NCBI GenBank assembly: GCA_950097015.1
Contig: CATNEN010000037.1
Span: forward strand, 3,997,501 to 4,061,500
DNA from: Macrostomum hystrix
Lineage: Eukaryota > Platyhelminthes > Macrostomidae
Length of the DNA: 64,000 bases
Direction: 5' to 3'
Part shown: positions 1 to 11,492 of the stretch, in pieces
Layout: each line of letters starts with the position of its first letter
Numbering within the stretch: the first letter of the stretch is position 1
Notes under the pieces: model-generated
The model's database searches: none
The model's input: only the letters and a program-made list of their open reading frames with translations
What the model was told of the DNA's origin: nothing
Program-made: the position numbers and the translations under genes

Positions 1-60
1 TCATTTAGCATGTCTAGTTGTCATTGAGCATGTCTAGTTGTCATTGAGCATGTCTAGTTC
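1..60. repeat. 20-bp tandem repeat, end of an array entering from the left
   Basis: Three copies of a 20-bp unit (catgtctagttgtcattgag, one base differing in the first copy). The array is cut by the window edge, so its full size is unknown. Confidence 0.85.
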
Positions 61-828
61 CAAATTCAGTCAGTCGATACTCAAATTATAAGGTACATAA
101 AGAAAAAATCGTCGTGTCACGTGCCAAGTTTATATATTTAGATTAGAATAGGCACAATGGGAGCTCTTTATCTAACTAATGGGATCTGTTCTCACGGGAC
201 GGGACTGTCTGTTTTTTTAATGCTTTGAGCGGGATGTTCATCTCAACTGAACAGCCTCTAATCAGGCGATCCAGGCAGAGCTGGACTATATAGAGACAGG
301 AACAGTAATAAATAGAGCCGCATAGAGAGAGCGGAGCAGTCGGTTCAGTAGCTGCCAGAGTGTCAGTCACGGCGGTCGACTTTGCAATAATTGTCCCGCA
401 GTAAAGACTCGCAGACTCGCAGACTTGAGTGTCTTTGAAAAGACTGACTGAAAAATAAATGACGAGCACACATATACAGTGTTTCTATGCAGAGCCTGCA
501 AGCAACGGTTGAGTAGTTAAACTTCTATAATTAACCTTTTTTTCGTAATTACATTTTGGCATGTGGGAATGTTAAACTCTTCGTGTAAGATTTATTAGTT
601 ATATTCTACTAACACGACAGTCTCTACTTATGGATAGTAGTAACAAGAGCTTCTGCTAAAAAGATACTTTAAAAAATATATATATACATAGCGTGCTTTA
701 ATAAATTATAAAGTACAAAAGGACCTTCGCAATATATTTTTAATAAGAAACAAATTCGTGTCCTCGATGGACACTGCATTTAGAGGCCATTGACTGTACA
801 TCTATATATTTTATCGATTCGTCCCCAA
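61..828. other. Intergenic, no gene recognised
   Basis: AT-rich sequence with only short ORFs that match nothing I know. No RNA gene or clear repeat was seen. Confidence 0.5.
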
Positions 829-1850
829 GAACCACTAGGAGTAGAAAGACTGGAAACTACGTTTCTTCGAAAAATATTTTAAGGCCGGTTTTCGCGAAAA
901 AAAAATACACTATGGAGATAGGAGATAGGAAAATTTCACTTTTCAGACTTAAATGGTGACAGCTTTTGATTGGAAGCTGACACAAAGCTGTTCATTTGAT
1001 ATAACTTGCCTAACATGTTGCTCTATCTAGCGAATGTTATAAAGTTTTGTATATGAAAATTTGATCTTCATACGGTTTTCTTTACTAAAAAACCTATCAT
1101 AAGACTGAAATTTATTACACTACTAGTAGACTAGTAGAATTAGCTTAATCTTTTGTTTCTGTTTCTCTTGCAACTAAGTATTAATTAATTAATATATTAA
1201 TTCGTATTTGATATTCTTCGCAGCTTTAATAGAAAGCAATGTTTACTTTGTTTTATTAGTTTTATTTATTTATTAATTTTTTATTTTTTAATTGACTACT
1301 TTACAAAATGTATAAAAGCTTCACAAGGAAAAATATATAAGAGAAAATAAATATGAAAGGTAGATAAATTTATTATTGAAATATAATAAAGCAATAAATT
1401 TAATTTTATTACTTTAAAAAATATATAAATTTCAATCGGAAAATAAATGCAATATTTAATACATTAAATAAGCGAAATAAATAATATTTATTTTGACCGG
1501 TCAAAAAACTACTGCTAGGTACCCATAAAGTATAATTTAGGCTCATTAATAATTAATGAATAGCTAAAAAACTGCAAAAACAACATTGTCAGTGCATCGG
1601 AACTTTAAATAAAGAAAATCGTTTGAATATCAAATTTCATGTACAAAACTTTATAACATTCGCTAGAGCAAATATTATAGGCAAGTTATATTAAAAGAAC
1701 AGCTTTGTGTCAGCTTCCAATCAAAAGCTATCACCATTTAAATCTGAAAAGTGAAAATTTCCTATCTCCGTAGTGTATTTTTCCGCGAAAAAACCAGCCT
1801 TCATTTATTTTTATAAGACACGTAGTTTCCCGTCCTTCTCCTAGTGGTCC
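829..1850. mobile_element. Foldback element with long terminal inverted repeats
   Basis: The left arm (about 829-1090) matches the reverse complement of the right arm (about 1610-1850) over roughly 240 bp with scattered mismatches. Shared landmarks in opposite orientation are accactaggag at both outer ends, the block around agcttccaatcaaaagct, and cgaatgttataaagttttgta. The roughly 520-bp centre is very AT-rich and has no ORF. This structure fits a non-autonomous foldback or MITE-like DNA element. Exact ends and a target-site duplication could not be fixed. Confidence 0.85.
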
Positions 1851-3412
1851 AATTGTTCGTCCCTCCTAGAAGAGATAAAGCGGGAAATTTTCCATGAAAT
1901 ATGTTTTCTAAGAAAATGAGTCGGGCGTTGCCATTGAGTTAGAATGCGCATATTCATTATTATAACTAAACTTATTCCCAGGTGTGCGATCCCTTAGAAC
2001 GAGTCTGTGAGGAGTTGCACTTTGCACTCCCAAGTGGAATCGCGTGATATAGTTTGTCGTCGAATCTCCCTCCACCGGATCCAATTTCCAAATTTCCCAT
2101 TCGATGGATTAGGAAAGGGGAGAAGCTTCACTCAACTCAACAGCTCTCCAGGGAAGTCTACTGTTTCAGTGGATCTTTCTGCGCGCTGGGTTTTCGGGCA
2201 ATTTCTGTAAGCAGTCTCGCTGCGGCTGTTATCCCAGTCACTCCAGTCACTTTGAAGGCTCCAAAAAGGTTGTTAGGAAAAAATAGGTTTAAACTCAGGC
2301 ATTCCTCATTCTGTTGACACCTCATGAACCTGTCGCCTCATGAACCTGTCCCCTCATCAAACTGTCACCTCATGAACCTGTCATCACATGAAAATGTCAT
2401 CTCATGATCTCAATCCATTCAGCATTGTAAATAAAAATAGAGAAAACAATAGGACGGAGATATTTTTGTGTTTGCCAGGATTTGCAGTTTATTCAGAGAT
2501 GTTTTTGTCGTCAAAATAAGCATTCCAACGCTGCTCATGATGATGAGCACTCTGGAGCGCACAGTCTCAGAGGGAATGACAATCGATGATCGCCAGTTAG
2601 AAAAAAATATAGAATTCTCTCGCATTCACACTCGCTGCTGCTGCTTTTAGCTAGAGTCCAGCGGTGACAGTACGTGGTTCGATTTCAGGGCTGGTGGAGG
2701 CTCTGACTCTACGGCTCGGCGGAGGGATTTGAAGGAGGGACAAAAAAACCGTGTGAGGTCAAGCCTGATTGGTGCAGAAGGGTTACACACTGAGACAAAG
2801 CGCAAAAATAATATTTTGCATAATATTTATGCCGTGCTACAGAGAGAACAACATTATCGACGTACTAATATTATAGCACTGGACACAAAAATATCATAAT
2901 CTATGGTAATCTAAGTTTTTTGAACCGATTTTACACTCAACAATTTCTAATCTGTATACGCGACTCATGGCCACAAATGAAATTTCAATGGAAATCGATT
3001 TTTAGTTAAACCATTTCAATATATAATTTAACTTTTTTTTCAATTCCGATTATAGCCCTCCTTAAATACAAATGTGGCGACAGAGTAGCGGAGAGCTATA
3101 CCAACAGACAGACAAGATAATTTGTGCGTTTAAAAAAATCCAAAAAACATTGGTCGATTCAAATTTTATAAGTCTGCTCTATAATCTCTTAGTTTTTTTG
3201 ATTCTCTGGAAAAAAAATATAGCAAAAAAAATCTATAATTCACGAAACACAGACGAATAGGAGGCTATTGTGTGAGACAGACAGACAGGGCGGGTAATTG
3301 AATATACGGAGCCGCATTAGAGGTTTGGAGAGAGAGTTTTTGTGAGAGACAGTATCCGTGGGCGTTTTTAAAGGTCCGGTTATTAGCTCTGGCCATAGAC
3401 ATCAGCCGGTTC
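1851..3412. other. Intergenic region downstream of Syt4
   Basis: No gene is recognised on either strand; ORFs of up to about 87 codons lack domains. It contains the small 16-bp array at 2319-2407. The part next to 3413 must hold the 3' UTR of the minus-strand synaptotagmin gene, although no AATAAA is evident close by. Confidence 0.5.
2319..2407. repeat. 16-bp minisatellite, about 5-6 copies
   Basis: Degenerating copies of acctcatgaacctgtc, with substitutions accumulating toward the right end. Confidence 0.8.
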
Positions 3413-6400
3413 TCACTCGGCCAGACGGTGCCACTCGGCAATTTGCTTGCGCGGGCAGTTCATCGCCTCCTGCCAGTGCTTGTCGGCCAGCTCGCCGCGG
3501 CCAAGGCCCAGCTCCAGGCGGCCGATCACTTCATTCTTGGTGACTCGATCCCAGTCTAGCACCAGCAGCTCCAGAGCCAGCTGGTGGAGGCCCTCGTTCG
3601 GCGGCACCTCGAAGACAAACGACTCGTTGTAGACCGGGTTCAGAGTGCGCTTCTTAACGTGGGTCTTTTTCTTCGCGATGCGCTGGCCATTGTACTGCAG
3701 GTAGAGCTTCACGTACGGGTCGCCTGGCGGTGCGGCACAATGTAATTAGATGGCGTTTATTGAGGCTCTTTCTGTCTGACAATTAACCAATCGTCAGAAT
3801 CGGTGTCTTGTGTCTTGTTCTGCTGGTCAGTCCATGACTGGTGGGACGCCACACACAACACACACAAGAATCGAACCCCTGATCTTTAAGTCGTGAGTCC
3901 AACGCTCTAACCACTAGGCTACTTACTACAAGCTCCCCTTTTAGTTATTTGCTTGCCTCATTTTCCGTTTTTTAATTAATTAATATTTACACTTCTCGTA
4001 GTGCCCTTTTTGGGTCGTTTTATAGAATACTTTAACGCCTAACTTATTTCTCGGCAAATAGATAATATCATTCTACCAGTTACTGCTCCATTCTTTCTCA
4101 TGTAAACCTTCTCATGTATGCGACAAGTATACAAAACTTCCACTTTAGAGTGTGAAAAAAGCCACTAAAGAAAGGGTTGAATCTTCTGAGGAATGTTTGA
4201 GGATAAGTAAATATATTAGAGCCTGGCCGAAATATTATCCAATCAGCTGGCGGGAAGGCGTCGCGTAAAAGTGGAAGGACGAAAACAAGGCTTTAAAGCT
4301 TCGGGGGGATTGGGGCCTTAGGGAAGCTTCAGTGAGAGTCGGGCCGGAGCCCTCGAGGGCATTCGAAGATGAGGGCAGAGCAGAAATTTCAGAAACTGCA
4401 CCGCAAAATTGGGGCAGAGAGCTGAAAAGAGAAAGTAGAATACCGGAAAGAGGATTACAGCTACAAGCAAGAAAGCAAGCAAGCAGGGGATAAGATCCGG
4501 GAGAACAGGGAAGACAGATATGAGGGATTAGACTAGGGCGTCGGCACTGCACGGGTGCGGCTAGAGGGATGGGGCGATGGGAGCTGGGGATGGGAGGCTG
4601 TGAGAAATGGGAGTGAGAGCCACCCGGACAGGCTGCATGGCTTCTCTGCCTCTCTGATCTCCGAGTCCCCACATATCCCTTCTTCCTTTTGGCCACTCGC
4701 GCCCTAGGCGCAGTGCAGTCAGCGGTCAGCGCGCGTGTCTCACGCGATGGGGCCAGCGGCCACTGCCAAGGCTTCGCTGGTTGGGGAGACCACACGATGG
4801 CCATTTCTCTTGTCCCAAAGTCCAGCATGAATGAGCTTAATATAACAATATCCGCTTGACCTTTTACTGTAATCTAACAAAACCATCATCGTCTTCCCTG
4901 TCTGTACAGTCCCATCTTTGTCCCAGTCTTCTCCAAGCCAACAGTCAGACACCCCAGAGCTGTCCATGCGGTCCCATCCTTGTCACAGTCTTCCCACAGC
5001 CAGACACCCCAGAGCTGTCCATGCGGTCCCATCCTTGTCACAGTCTTCCCACAGCCAGACACCCCCGAGCTTTCCATGAACTCCCATTCTTGTCCCAGTC
5101 TTCCCACAGCCAGACACCCCCGAGCTTTCCATGAACTCCCATTCTTGTCCCAGTCTTCCCACAGCCAGACACCCCCGAGCTTTCCATGAACTCCCATTCT
5201 TGTCCCAGTCTTCCCACAGCCAGACACCCCCGAGCTTTCCATGAACTCCCATTCTTGTCCCAGTCTTCCCACAGCCAGACACCCCCGAGCTTTCCATGAA
5301 CTCCCATTCTTGTCCCAGTCTTCCCACAGCCAGACACCCCCGAGCTTTCCATGAACTCCCATCCTTGTCCCAGTCTTCCCACAGCCAGACACACCAGACC
5401 TGTCCATGCGGTCCCATCCTTGTCCCAGTTTTCCCCGATCCCAAAGCCAGACACCCGAATCAGGTCGCCCGGACGCCCTCACCAGCCAGTCCGGTAACGT
5501 CCATCTTAGGCAGGTTGCGGGCCTTGAGTACAACGACAGTTAGACGGTTGGCCGCCGGCTGGTGGCAGAGGCTCACAAGCAGCTCGCCGCGGTTCTGATT
5601 CTTCACCTGTTGAGTGAGGTATGTGAGGATGTCCCTGAAGTGTTTAATAGAATCGGATTTGGGATCAATCGCAGGGGTGTTGGGGTTGTGCAAACCTTGA
5701 ACTGCCTCGGTTGGATCTCCCTAGTGACGGTCAGCAGATCCTCGGCGTCGGTCTCTCCCATCGGGAACAGCACCTCGCCGATGATGTGGTCGCGTGAGAA
5801 TCTATCGAAGCTGAGCACAACAAAGTGCAGGCTGGCCGACTTCACCTGGGCAGGGCGCATGCCGTAGAAGCTGAAGGTCTCCTCGTACACCGGGCTGCAG
5901 GTCTTGCGCAGCACGCGGGTCTTCACCTTGTGCCGCTTCTCCGGCAGCAGCTGCAGCTTCACGTAGGGATCCGATGAGCCCAGGTGGGCGTCCTTGGCCG
6001 GCAGGTCCTCGCAGCGCACGATTGTAACCAGCAGGGTCTGCTTGCACTTGTCATACAGGACAGAGAAGGTCAAGCTGCCCAGACTGCCCGCCGCCTCCTC
6101 AGCCTGCGGCCCAATGTCGGAAACTGGCGAGTTGCCCTCCGACATCATCTGCAGTGCGTCCGGAGTTGTTGGCGATTCGCCCGGCCGCTGCTGCTGCTGC
6201 TGTCGCTGCTGCTGACTGTGCAGCGAGAGAGTTCGGCTTAGCCGCTGGGCCCGACCCTCCTCGGCGAGGCCCCGCTTGATGACGCTGGACAGGCGGAAGC
6301 CGGGCGACTCTTCGCGACGGCGCTTCAACGACTTGTAGCCGTAGGCGGCCAGGCCCGCCACGGCGAACACCGCGCCCACCGTCAGGGCCACCACCGCGCC

Positions 6401-6673
6401 GATGCTCATGCCGCCCAGGCTCACTGTGGTGGTGGCGGGTGGATAGATAGATAGATAGATAGACGAAGGCCTCCTAGAGGCAATCCACGCACACAGCATT
6501 AGATGTTTTGAAAAAAATATTTTTTATATATTGTACGATGAACCAAATTTTCGGCCAAAAATAGGCCTTCTTCAGGGTCTGTATATTTAGATAAGATAGA
6601 TAGATAGATCTGACTAACCTGGCTGCATGCCCAAATCAGCTGATCCGTGCAGCGCTCGCATCTGCGGCGCCAT
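3413..6673 (-). CDS. SYT4: Synaptotagmin-4/11-type vesicle protein
   Basis: This is a membrane-anchored vesicle protein with two C2 domains, of the Syt4/Syt11 subfamily that acts in regulated exocytosis. Coding exons on the minus strand are 6619-6673, 5696-6423, 5483-5606 and 3413-3723. All joins are GT-AG and in frame, giving 405 aa (vertebrate Syt4 is about 425). The order is a short N terminus, one TM segment at about residues 25-46, a basic stop-transfer stretch (KSLKRRREE), a Gln-rich linker, C2A, C2B and the C-terminal WHxL motif (IAEWHRLAE). C2A loop 3 reads [10 protein letters not shown]: a Ser replaces the first loop-3 Asp, as is typical of Syt4/11, and a His stands where the last Asp ligand usually is. 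C2B loop 1 is one residue longer than usual (GLAGDPYVK). The ATG at 6673 has good context (aagATGG). Subfamily assignment is strong; orthology to Syt4 rather than Syt11 is not resolvable outside vertebrates. Confidence 0.93.
3800..3928 (-). mobile_element. tRNA-derived SINE, short copy in the Syt4 intron
   Basis: The minus strand carries a tRNA-like head (agtggttagagcgttggact, then the B-box-like ggttcgattc) followed by a body sharing the cgtcccaccagtcatggact region with the copy at 19635-19887. There is no complete cloverleaf or acceptor stem, so this is a retroposon and not a tRNA gene. Confidence 0.7.
4905..5452. repeat. 55-bp minisatellite in the Syt4 intron, about 10 copies
   Basis: Units of 55 bp share ttcccacagccagacacc. 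Two subtypes exist: gagctgtccatgcggtccca at both array ends and gagctttccatgaactccca in the middle. Because 55 is not divisible by 3, each frame reads the same 55-residue cycle, which explains the overlapping antisense ORFs. It lies wholly in the intron at 3724-5482. Confidence 0.93.
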
Positions 6674-7935
6674 CTTAGGAATCTGCTGCTGCTGCTGCTG
6701 CAAGTGTCGCACAGTCAGCTACGCTAGTACTCACTCTCGGTCTGTCCACCTGAACATGCAGGCAAGTTTGCAGTGGCTAACACAATGGGAGCTTCGGTTG
6801 CTGCGCTGTCTCCGTGGCTCTGTCTTCCCTTCGTGAAGCTCAAAAGCCCAAAGCACAGCCAGCGAGCGCGAGAGAGGAGAGCTGCTTGCAATCACGGGCG
6901 GTCGAACTTATAGGCTGCACCGTCTCTGCAGCCTCCTCTTCCCAACCAGAGCCCACACCGCAGGGACAGAGACGGTGGGGAGGAAAAGAATAGCACCGGG
7001 CAGGGAAAGATGAGGAGGCAGGAAGGAGATTGGAGGGGAGGTGAGGCTGAGCGCGCGGGCCGACTGGGGCGCGCGTCGCGGGGAAAAGTGAGCGGACTAA
7101 AAATAGCACCAGCCGGATCCGAGGACGCAGAAAGAACCACAGCGTTTGGTCAGGAAGCAATGGCAAGAAGAAGGCGAGGAAGAGAGAGCGGAGCGAGACG
7201 AGAAGCTGGCAAGAAGCTGCCTACAACCGTCGGGAACGAGTAGGCCGGCTTCATCAATTCTAGAACTCAACGCGCCCGGTGGGGCAGACTCAGAACTGTA
7301 CTCAAACTCTGCTCACACGGGCCTAGCGTCTCTCTCTCCCTGCCGCTCTCCTAGATTGCGCCTCCTACGCAATTCTAGGATTTAGAGGCAAGGGGCTTAG
7401 ACTAGAGCTCCGGTCTGTTCTCCCTGCCTCCCGAGCCACCCCCAGATCTCCCTCTCCTGCCCCACATCCTGCCGCGCTTATCAACGGCCAGCGAGCAGCA
7501 GCACCGGCCTTCGAAGGTAGAGCAGGCGGGCCGCTGTGTGCACTAATCACTGTGGGCTGGGGCGGGGTAGGGCAATGGGGCAAGAGAACTTCACCGCATC
7601 TGGGCACACACACACTCACCGCATTCACCTGGCTCACCTGGCTCTTCTTTTAGTCCACAATTTGTCCCACTCCGCCAGGCTTTGGATTAAACTGACTGAG
7701 AGAAAATTGGGAGAGGAAGTAGCAGTGAAGGAAAGTGAGTATAGAAGGGGTGGAGGGGCGTCCTGTGTTCTACCACTGCCTAGCAACTCAGCTGAGTATT
7801 TCTCCCATCCTTCATCCGACATCCCAACTACACCACATCGTTCCTCTTTCCTATTGCACTTTTTTCGGTTGCTTTTACCTAAACTTTTCCCACGATAACT
7901 GTTCAGTAGCGTTTCTAAAGAAATCAGAAACACAG
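6674..7935. other. Syt4 upstream region, GC-rich
   Basis: This is the 5' flank of the minus-strand Syt4 gene. It starts with a CTG/CAG run near 6683 and is GC-rich and CpG-rich over about 6840-7560, unlike the AT-rich DNA further out. It probably contains the Syt4 promoter and 5' UTR. No TATA box or second gene is recognised; the ORFs here are short and lack domains. Confidence 0.4.
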
Positions 7936-8702
7936 AGTTTAACTGCTGCAATCAGAGACAGTGAGAGTTTGACTGCTGCAATCAGAGACAGTGAGAGTTT
8001 GACTGCTGCAATCAGAGACAGTGAGAGTTTGACTGCTGCAATCAGAGACAGTGAGAGTTTGACTGCTGCAATCAGAGACAGTGAGAGTGTGACTGCTGCA
8101 ATCAGAGACAGTGAGAGTTTGACTGCTGCAATCAGAGACAGTGAGAGTTTGACTGCTGCAATCAGAGACAGTGAGAGTTTGACTGCTGCAATCAGAGACA
8201 GTGAGAGTTTGACTGCTGCAATCAGAGACAGTGAGAGTTTGACTGCTGCAATCAGAGACAGTGAGAGTTTAACTGCTGCAATCAGAGACAGTGAGATTTT
8301 GACTGCTGCAATCAGAGACAGTGAGAGTTTGACTGCTGCAATCAGAGACAGTGAGAGTTTGACTGCTGCAATCAGAGACACTGAGAGTTTGACTGCTGCA
8401 ATCAGAGACAGTGAGAGTTTGACTGCTGCAATCAGAGACAGTGAGAGTGTGACTGCTGCAATCAGAGACAGTGAGAGTTTGACTGCTGCAATCAGAGACA
8501 GTGAGAGTGTGACTGCTGCAATCAGAGACAGTGAGAGTTTGACTGCTGCAATCAGAGACAGTGAGAGTGTGACTGCTGCAATCAGAGACAGTGAGAGTTT
8601 GACTGCTGCAATCAGAGACAGTGAGAGTTTGACTGCTGCAATCAGAGACAGTGAGAGTTTAACTGCTGCAATCAGAGACAGTGAGAGTTTGACTGCTGCA
8701 AT
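7936..8702. repeat. 30-bp minisatellite, about 26 copies
   Basis: An almost perfect 30-bp unit (tgactgctgcaatcagagac followed by agtgagagtt). The few variants are single substitutions such as gtttaactg, gtgtgactg and gagatttt. The length is a multiple of three, so one forward frame stays open and reads SLTAAIRDSE repeats, and one reverse frame is open too. There is no ATG with a signal peptide and no codon bias, so I treat it as non-coding. Confidence 0.93.
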
Positions 8703-9383
8703 AGAAAAAAAGAGATTTAAAAAGAAGAGTACTCAGAAAAATCAATTATTCTTACGTAAAAATCAGAGTATAAAGATGTTTTACCACAGCATGCTATTTG
8801 GTATATTCTTCTACATCAAACTAAAGTTACAATTTATAAGTTTAAACGAACAATAAGACAAACAGCAATCGATATAATGAGGCTGTAGCTTTTATACAAA
8901 ACCTAAGGTTATGAAAGCATCAGTTAATAAAGATTTCATGCTGTTATTGAAGCACTTATCAGCTATCATAAATCTGAATTTGAAATGAACATTTTGAACT
9001 GAGAAACAAATAACAGTAGTCTAATTTTGTGTGGGGAAAAGTACAGGCAAAATTAAGATTTTTTTATTGTGATTTTTTCATTCGAATACTCCAACACAAC
9101 ACTTTTTTATCGATGTGCTACAATAGAGTAAAACTGATTAGCCAAAATCACAGATACAGTTAAAGCTAGCACTGTATCTCCAGTTGCTATGCTCAAGATG
9201 AAGCATCTCCACGTAGTTTCTCAAGCTCCCCGACCGCCTGTTGAGTTGAGCTCTGTGCGACCGCGCTAGCAATCATTGCCTGAGTGTTCCACCTGTGAGG
9301 CGCAGGAAGGAGCGGATTAACGGAATTCACGATTTCTGTCATGTAAAGAAACATGAAATGACATTAAACATGAAATTCCTGTT
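8703..9383. other. Unique spacer between two minisatellites
   Basis: AT-rich DNA with no ORF of note, no RNA gene and no repeat that I can identify. Confidence 0.5.
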
Positions 9384-10893
9384 AGACAGGGAAGATGCAT
9401 CCTGTTAGACAGGGAAGATGCATCCTGTTAGACAGGGAAGATGCATCCTGTTAGACAGGGGTGATGGATCCTGTTAGACAGGGAAGATGCATCCTGTTAG
9501 ACAGGGATGTTGGATCCTGTTAGACAGGGGTGATGGATCCTGTTAGACAGGGAAGATGGATCCTGTTAGACAGGGATGTTGGATCCTGTTAGACAGGGGT
9601 GATGGATCCTGTTAGACAGGGAAGATGGATCCTGTTAGACAGGGATGTTGGATCCTGTTAGACAGGGGTGATGGATCCTGTTAGACAGGGAAGATGGATC
9701 CTGTTAGACAGGGATGTTGGATCCTGTTAGACAGGGGTGATGGATCCTGTTAGACAGGGAAGATGGATCCTGTTAGACAGGGATGTTGGATCCTGTTAGA
9801 CAGGGATGTTGGATCCTGTTAGACAGGGATGTTGGATCCTGTTAGACAGGGAAGATGCATCCTGTTAGACAGGGAAGATGCATCCTGTTAGACAGGGATG
9901 ATGGATCCTGTTAGACAGGGATGATGCATCCTGTTAGACAGGGAAGATGCATCCTGTCAGACAGGGATGATGCATCCTGTTAGTTGAGGAAGATGCATCC
10001 TGTTAGACAGGGAAGATGCATCCTGTTAGACAGGGATGATGCATCCTGTTAGATGAGGAAGATGCATCCTGTTAGACAGGGATGATGCATCCTGTTAGAC
10101 AGGGGTGATGGATCCTGTTAGACAGGGAAGATGGATCCTGTTAGACAGGGATGTTGGATCCTGTTAGACAGGGGTGATGGATCCTGTTAGACAGGGAAGA
10201 TGGATCCTGTTAGACAGGGATGTTGGATCCTGTTAGACAGGGGTGATGGATCCTGTTAGACAGGGAAGATGGATCCTGTTAGACAGGGATGTTGGATCCT
10301 GTTAGACAGGGATGTTGGATCCTGTTAGACAGGGATGTTGGATCCTGTTAGACAGGGAAGATGCATCCTGTTAGACAGGGAAGATGCATCCTGTTAGACA
10401 GGGATGATGGATCCTGTTAGACAGGGATGATGCATCCTGTTAGACAGGGAAGATGCATCCTGTCAGACAGGGATGATGCATCCTGTTAGTTGAGGAAGAT
10501 GCATCCTGTTAGACAGGGATGATGCATCCTGTTAGACAGGGATGATGCATCCTGTTAGATGAGGAAGATGCATCCTGTTAGACAGGGATGATGCATCCTG
10601 TTAGACAGGGAAGATGGATCCTGTTAGACAGGGATGTTGGATCCTGTTAGACAGGGATGATGCATCCTGTTAGACAGGGATGATGCATCCTGTTAGACAG
10701 GGATGATGGATCCTGTTAGATGAGGAAGATGCATCCTGTTAGACAGGGATGATGCATCCTGTTAGACAGGGATGATGCATCCTGTTAGACAGGGATGATG
10801 CATCCTGTTAGACAGGGATGATGCATCCTGTTAGACAGGGATGATGCATCCTGTTAGACAGGGATGATGGATCGTGTTAGATGAGGAAGATGC
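9384..10893. repeat. 23-bp minisatellite with a 506-bp higher-order period, about 65 copies
   Basis: Units are cctgttagacaggg plus a variable 9-bp tail (aagatgcat, gtgatggat, atgttggat, atgatgcat). Tail types recur in ordered triplets of about 69 bp. A rare variant, cctgtcagac, occurs at 9953 and 10459, an offset of 506 bp (22 units). The surrounding unit order also recurs, so a 22-unit block was duplicated. Confidence 0.93.
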
Positions 10894-11250
10894 ATGTTGA
10901 AGTTGAATTTAAACATCTAGTCTTGAAGTGTAGCGAAACTTTCAAAGAAAAATCAAAATTGTATCGAGATGGGACAATCGGAGATGGGAAATATCTATCT
11001 GGCTTGCTAAGGTTTTAGATTTCGTCAAGACATTGTATGTTAGAAACAAAACAACGTGCTCAGACTATACTCACTCAGTGTGCACTAGCTGAGTAAGCCT
11101 ACTCAAACTTGCTACTCACACGGCGGTGCAATCATTTTTTAATAGTGCGCGTTCGCAAAACAGAGAGGACAATAAAAGCAAAATAAGATAGAAGAAACTG
11201 CAGAATAGGAAAAAACCAGAGCCTAGTTACCGAGTCATGTCTAACTGAAG
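10894..11250. other. Unique spacer
   Basis: No gene or RNA is recognised between the 23-bp and 22-bp arrays. Confidence 0.45.
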
Positions 11251-11492
11251 CCTTCTCCCATCGGTTCCTCAGCCTTCTCCCCTCAGTTCCTCAGCCTTCT
11301 CCCCTCAGTTCCTCAGCCTTCTCCCCTCAGTTCCTCAGCCTTCTCCCCTCAGTTCCTCAGCCTTCTCCCCTCAGTTCCTCAGCCTTCTCCCCTCAGTTCC
11401 TCAGCCTTCTCCCCTCAGTTCCTCAGCCTTCTCCCCTCAGTTCCTCAGCCTTCTCCCCTCAGTGCCTCAGCCTTCTCCCCTCATTTCCTCAG
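11251..11492. repeat. 22-bp pyrimidine-rich minisatellite, 11 copies
   Basis: Eleven copies of a 22-bp unit containing ccttctcccctcagttcctc. Each unit is a pyrimidine tract ending in CAG on the plus strand. Confidence 0.92.

Noticed and set aside
3870-3930. tRNA gene in the Syt4 intron
   Set aside because: Same tRNA-like head as the SINE and truncated at both ends.
4235-4828. 197-codon antisense ORF in the Syt4 intron
   Set aside because: Lies wholly inside a well-supported intron and has no recognisable domain.
7735-8856. 373-codon plus-strand protein with SLTAAIRDSE repeats
   Set aside because: Begins at a non-ATG codon and consists of the 30-bp array plus random flanks.
9384-10893. CRISPR array
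   Set aside because: Unit 23 bp with no unique spacers, eukaryotic context and no cas genes; it is a minisatellite.
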